Below, piece after piece: positions 19,489 through 23,094 of a stretch of DNA of 23,094 bases. A model generated the notes under the pieces. That model was not told where the DNA came from, searched no databases, and was given only the letters and a program-made list of their open reading frames with translations. Source of the DNA: Paratrimastix pyriformis (lineage: Eukaryota > Preaxostyla > Paratrimastigidae); contig JAPMOS010000368.1 of NCBI GenBank assembly GCA_027972325.1, forward strand, positions 1 through 23,094, read 5' to 3'. Within the stretch, counting starts at the first letter, position 1, and each line of letters starts with the position of its first letter. Position numbers and translations under genes: made by a program.

Positions 19489-20163
19489 CCTTGCCTGCTG
19501 CTATTGTTGCTGCGGCTGCTCCGGCTCGAACCCGTGCCTGTGTCCGCTTCGTGAAAGCTGCTGCTGTGGCCGCAGCCAAAGCCCCTGCCCCGGTCCCTGC
19601 TCCTGCTCCTGTTCCTGCCCCAGCTGCTCCAGCTGTCCCGCCTGCTCCCGCCCCTCGCGCCCATGTCCCTGTCCCCGCCCCTGCTGCCGTCCCTGCTGCC
19701 GCTGCTGCCGCCCCGAGCTTACTTGATCTGGCCCGTGACTGGGTGATGTACGTTGACCTGCCCGATTTCCCGAATGGTGTTCCCCTGGATGCTGCACTGG
19801 GGTGCCGGCACCCAGCAGCGCCCGGACCTGGTGCTGCGCTCGGAGACACTGAAAAGATTGTGCTCCTGGAACTTACAGTCCCCTCGGAGCACAATGTGAG
19901 TGCGGCACACGAGCGTAAAACAGCCCGCTATTTGGCCCTGACCCGCGACCTGGCGGTGAAGGGCTGGACGGTGGAGCTGGTCCCCTTCGAGGTGGGCTCC
20001 ATCGGGTTCCTGACACGTTCCTATCATGCCATGACCCGGCTGCTGGGCATTGGCTCCAAAACCCTCTCCACCTCGATCTCTGACACTGTCCTGCGCTGCA
20101 GTTACTGGATCTTCCCTGTCCCGGGGCGACCAAGTGTGGACCCCATGGGCGATCCATCTGTAA
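19149..20163 (+). pseudogene. CCHC knuckle, Ala/Pro linker and RLE endonuclease, LINE copy B
   Basis: LNLTRWRKTVDDRCALCGK...FHILSFC gives a CCHC knuckle (19215-19268), followed by GRFTWRHNHVLTLVAGAIRDKV, typical of the region after the knuckle in RLE LINEs. An Ala/Pro or Leu-rich linker encoded by hexanucleotide repeats covers 19390-19720. The endonuclease follows: DWVMYVDLPDFP, RPDLVL (19819-19836), LLELTVPSEHN (ELTVP at 19869-19883), then KTARYLA and GWTVELVPFEVG. PD...E-x-x-x-x...K matches the PD-(D/E)xK fold that nicks the target strand. RPDLVL and ELTVP lie in different frames, so the copy is damaged. Confidence 0.75.
19434..19490 (+). repeat. Hexanucleotide repeat (CTGCTC)n in the linker, copy B
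   Basis: Runs of ctgctc/cctgct encode alternating Ala-Pro in the expected frame and poly-Leu in another. Copy C has the matching run at about 21471-21530 with different length. Confidence 0.85.
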
Positions 20164-21139
<976 letters not shown>

Positions 21140-21197
21140 CTCATGTGACATGCCCCGGCCCTTTGGTCCCAGTTCTATCTGAATGCCACCCTTGACA

Positions 21198-22186
21198 CTG
21201 TCCCTCCCTCTCTGAACCTGACCCGATGGCGGAAAACGGTGGATGACCGTTGCACTGTGTGAAAGCGCACTGTGGGCTCTTTCATCTTGAGCTTCTGCGG
21301 GAAAGCACTCGAGCAGGGTCGATTCACGTGGCGTCACAATCACGTCTTGACCCTGGTTGCCGGTGCGATCCGGGACAAGGTGAAATCCCGCACTCTGGCC
21401 CCCGTCAAGCGGGGCATCCGCTGTCAAGGCCGCTGCTGTTGTTGCGGCTGCCCCTGTCCCTGCCCTGCCTCTGCTCCTGCTCCTGCTCCTGCTCCCGCTC
21501 CTGCTCCTGCTCCTGCTCCTGCCCTTGCTACTGCTGCTGCTATTGTTGCGGCTGCTCCGGCTCGAACCCGTGCCTGTGTCCGCTTCGTGAAAGCTGCTGC
21601 TGCTGTGGCCGCAGCCAAAGCCCTGCCCGGTCCCTGCTCCTGCTCCTGTTCCTGCCCCAGCTGCTCCAGCTGTCCCGCCTGCTCCCGCCCCTCGCGCCCA
21701 TGTCCCTGTCCCCGCCCCTGCTGCCGTCCCTGCTGCCGCTGCTGCCGCCCCGAGCTTACTTGATCTGGCCCGTGACTGGGTGATGTACGTTGACCTGCCC
21801 GATTTCCCGAATGGTGTTCCCCTGGATGCTGCACTGGGGTGCCGGCACCAGCAGCGCCCGGACCTGGTGCTGCGCTCGGAGACACTGAAAAGATTGTGCT
21901 CCTGGAACTTACAGTCCCTCGGAGCACAATGTGAGTGCGGCACACGAGCGTAAAACAGCCCGCTATTTGGCCCTGACCCGCGACCTGGCGGTGAAGGGCT
22001 GGACGGTGAGCTGGTCCCCCTTCGAGGTGGGCTCCATCGGGTTCCTGACACGTTCCTATCATGCCATGACCCGGCTGCTGGGCATTGGCTCCAAAACCCC
22101 TCTCCACCTCGATCTCACTGTCCTGCTGCAGTTACTGGATCTTCCTGTCCCGGGGCGACCAAGTGTGGACCCTTGGGCGATCTGTA
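21198..22186 (+). pseudogene. CCHC-linker-RLE region of LINE copy C
   Basis: Pieces in several frames match copy B: ALEQGRFTWRHNHVLTLVAGAIRDKV, the Ala/Pro linker, RPDLVLRSETLK, then ARYLALTRDLAVKGWTV and FEVGSIGFLTRSYHAMTRLLGIGS. Short deletions relative to copy B change the frame repeatedly, so no full domain can be expressed from this copy as assembled. Confidence 0.7.
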
Positions 22187-22950
22187 ACTCAGCTGCCTGT
22201 CCTGACCCGTGTCCCTTGTCCCCTGTCCTGTCCCGTCCCGTCCCCTTGCTCGTCCCGTCCTTTTGTTTGCTCGTCCCGTCCCGTGGTGGTGTGTGGCCGG
22301 GGTCCCGAGGTGTGGCCTGCCCAGCGCTCCGATCAGTAGGCTCATTCTGCCACCACTTTCCGGATCCACCCCCGTCTCCGTGGGGATGGACCGTTTCTTC
22401 GTCCTGTCCCTACTTCTGCTCCCCCCCACACTCTCCACACCCCGGCCCCGTCCCGTCCCGTCCCGTCCCGTCCCGTCCGTCCCGTTCTTCACCGTGCCCT
22501 CTGTGCTACGTGCGGCCTGTCCTGGTCGTGCTGCCCCTACGTCCCGTCCCTGGTGCGCCGTCCCGTCCCGACCCGTCCCGTTCGTTGCCCGTCCCGTCCG
22601 TCGTCGATGCTCGCCATCGACATTCTACTTGCGCACCCAATCGAAAAGGTCTGTGTCATATGCTCCGATTGCCCCTTGTCTTGCCTGTGTCGGGGACCCC
22701 TTTGGCGCGACACATGCTGATGCCGTGCGATGTGGTGAGAGCGTGAGCTGTCCATCCACACCATGTGACGGATCCCTTGTGGGTCCTGATTTCCGGTCTC
22801 GGATGTTGACGTGCTCTTCCGCCTGAGCGCTTTGCCGTTGACTGACCCTTGTTCGCTGCCGCCTGCTTGCGTATGTTGGCTTGTGGACACCATGGCGCTT
22901 CCCTCGTGGACTGTGCCTACATTTCTTGCGGTGTCTCTCTTCCCTCTTTT
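22187..22950 (+). other. 3' UTR of LINE copy C
   Basis: Matches the 3' UTR of copies A and B with small deletions, including the cccgt array at about 22448-22480. The end ctctcttccctctttt touches GT tract 4. Confidence 0.78.
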
Positions 22951-22970
22951 GTGTGTGTGTGTGTGTGTGT
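22951..22970 (+). repeat. (GT)10 tract 4
   Basis: Ten GT units directly at the 3' end of copy C. Confidence 0.95.
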
Positions 22971-23010
22971 TGTACAGAAGCAGAAGCAAGAAGGACGATG
23001 TTGAAAGGGA

Positions 23011-23013
<3 letters not shown>
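22971..23013. other. Unique 43-bp spacer between GT tracts
   Basis: Purine-rich sequence (tgtacagaagcagaagcaag...) between tracts 4 and 5. It does not match the LINE copies and may be original flanking DNA. Confidence 0.6.

Positions 23014-23094
<81 letters not shown>
23014..23094 (+). repeat. (GT)n tract 5, reaches the window end
   Basis: A GT run of at least 81 bp that continues to the right edge; the array may continue outside. Confidence 0.96.

Larger units (their letters stand above)
21140..22950 (+). mobile_element. RLE-type LINE copy C, 5'-truncated
   Basis: Begins after GT tract 3 with sequence matching copy B from about 19114 (tgacatgccccggcc). It holds the CCHC knuckle region, linker, endonuclease and 3' UTR, then GT tract 4. 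It differs from copy B mainly by many short deletions at small direct repeats. The coding parts are out of frame with each other in several places. Confidence 0.85.

Overview
The window looks like nuclear DNA of a GC-rich microbial eukaryote (alga, fungus-like organism or other protist; the lineage cannot be fixed from sequence alone). The signs are non-LTR retrotransposons of two kinds, a DIRS-like retroelement remnant, long (GT)n microsatellites, and genes split by very short GT-AG introns (five candidates of 43-55 nt, one with a CTAAC branch-like site). No operon structure, prokaryotic RBS pattern, tRNA or rRNA was seen.

Left part (1 to about 4815, minus strand): a decayed LINE that runs off the left edge. 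Reading leftwards it holds an N-terminal region I do not recognise, then a segment with the ordered signature boxes of a ubiquitin-specific protease (C19: Cys box, DA box, two CxxC knuckles, His box), then an APE-type endonuclease and a reverse transcriptase with the FADD motif. Next (5014-6051, minus) is a small spliced gene for a single-pass membrane protein of unknown function.

Middle (about 6315-11500): a plus-strand DIRS-like RT-RNase H element, broken, preceded by a low-complexity gag-like region. It faces a minus-strand gene for a retroviral-type integrase. G15 and C17 homopolymer tracts lie between the two. Upstream of the integrase, on the same strand, is an acidic ORF and then a large intron-containing gene (12031-16529) that combines a ParB-like domain with an amino-methyltransferase domain (DAPW motif before the FxGxG motif, i.e. 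beta-type order). This bacteriophage-like domain pair in a spliced eukaryotic gene beside an integrase is one of the most notable parts of the window.

Right part (16530-23094): a 142-bp tandem repeat carrying a 27-bp palindrome leads into a (GT)n tract, followed by three head-to-tail, 5'-truncated copies of a second LINE. This one carries a CCHC knuckle and a restriction-enzyme-like endonuclease (R2/R4/NeSL/CRE-type). Every copy starts after a (GT)n tract and ends at the same 3' sequence directly followed by (GT)n, which suggests either a microsatellite-targeted LINE or a LINE with a (GT)n tail that has been tandemly multiplied.

The strongest candidates for something undescribed are the LINE-borne C19-like protease, the GT-bounded LINE array, and the ParB-methyltransferase gene next to an integrase.
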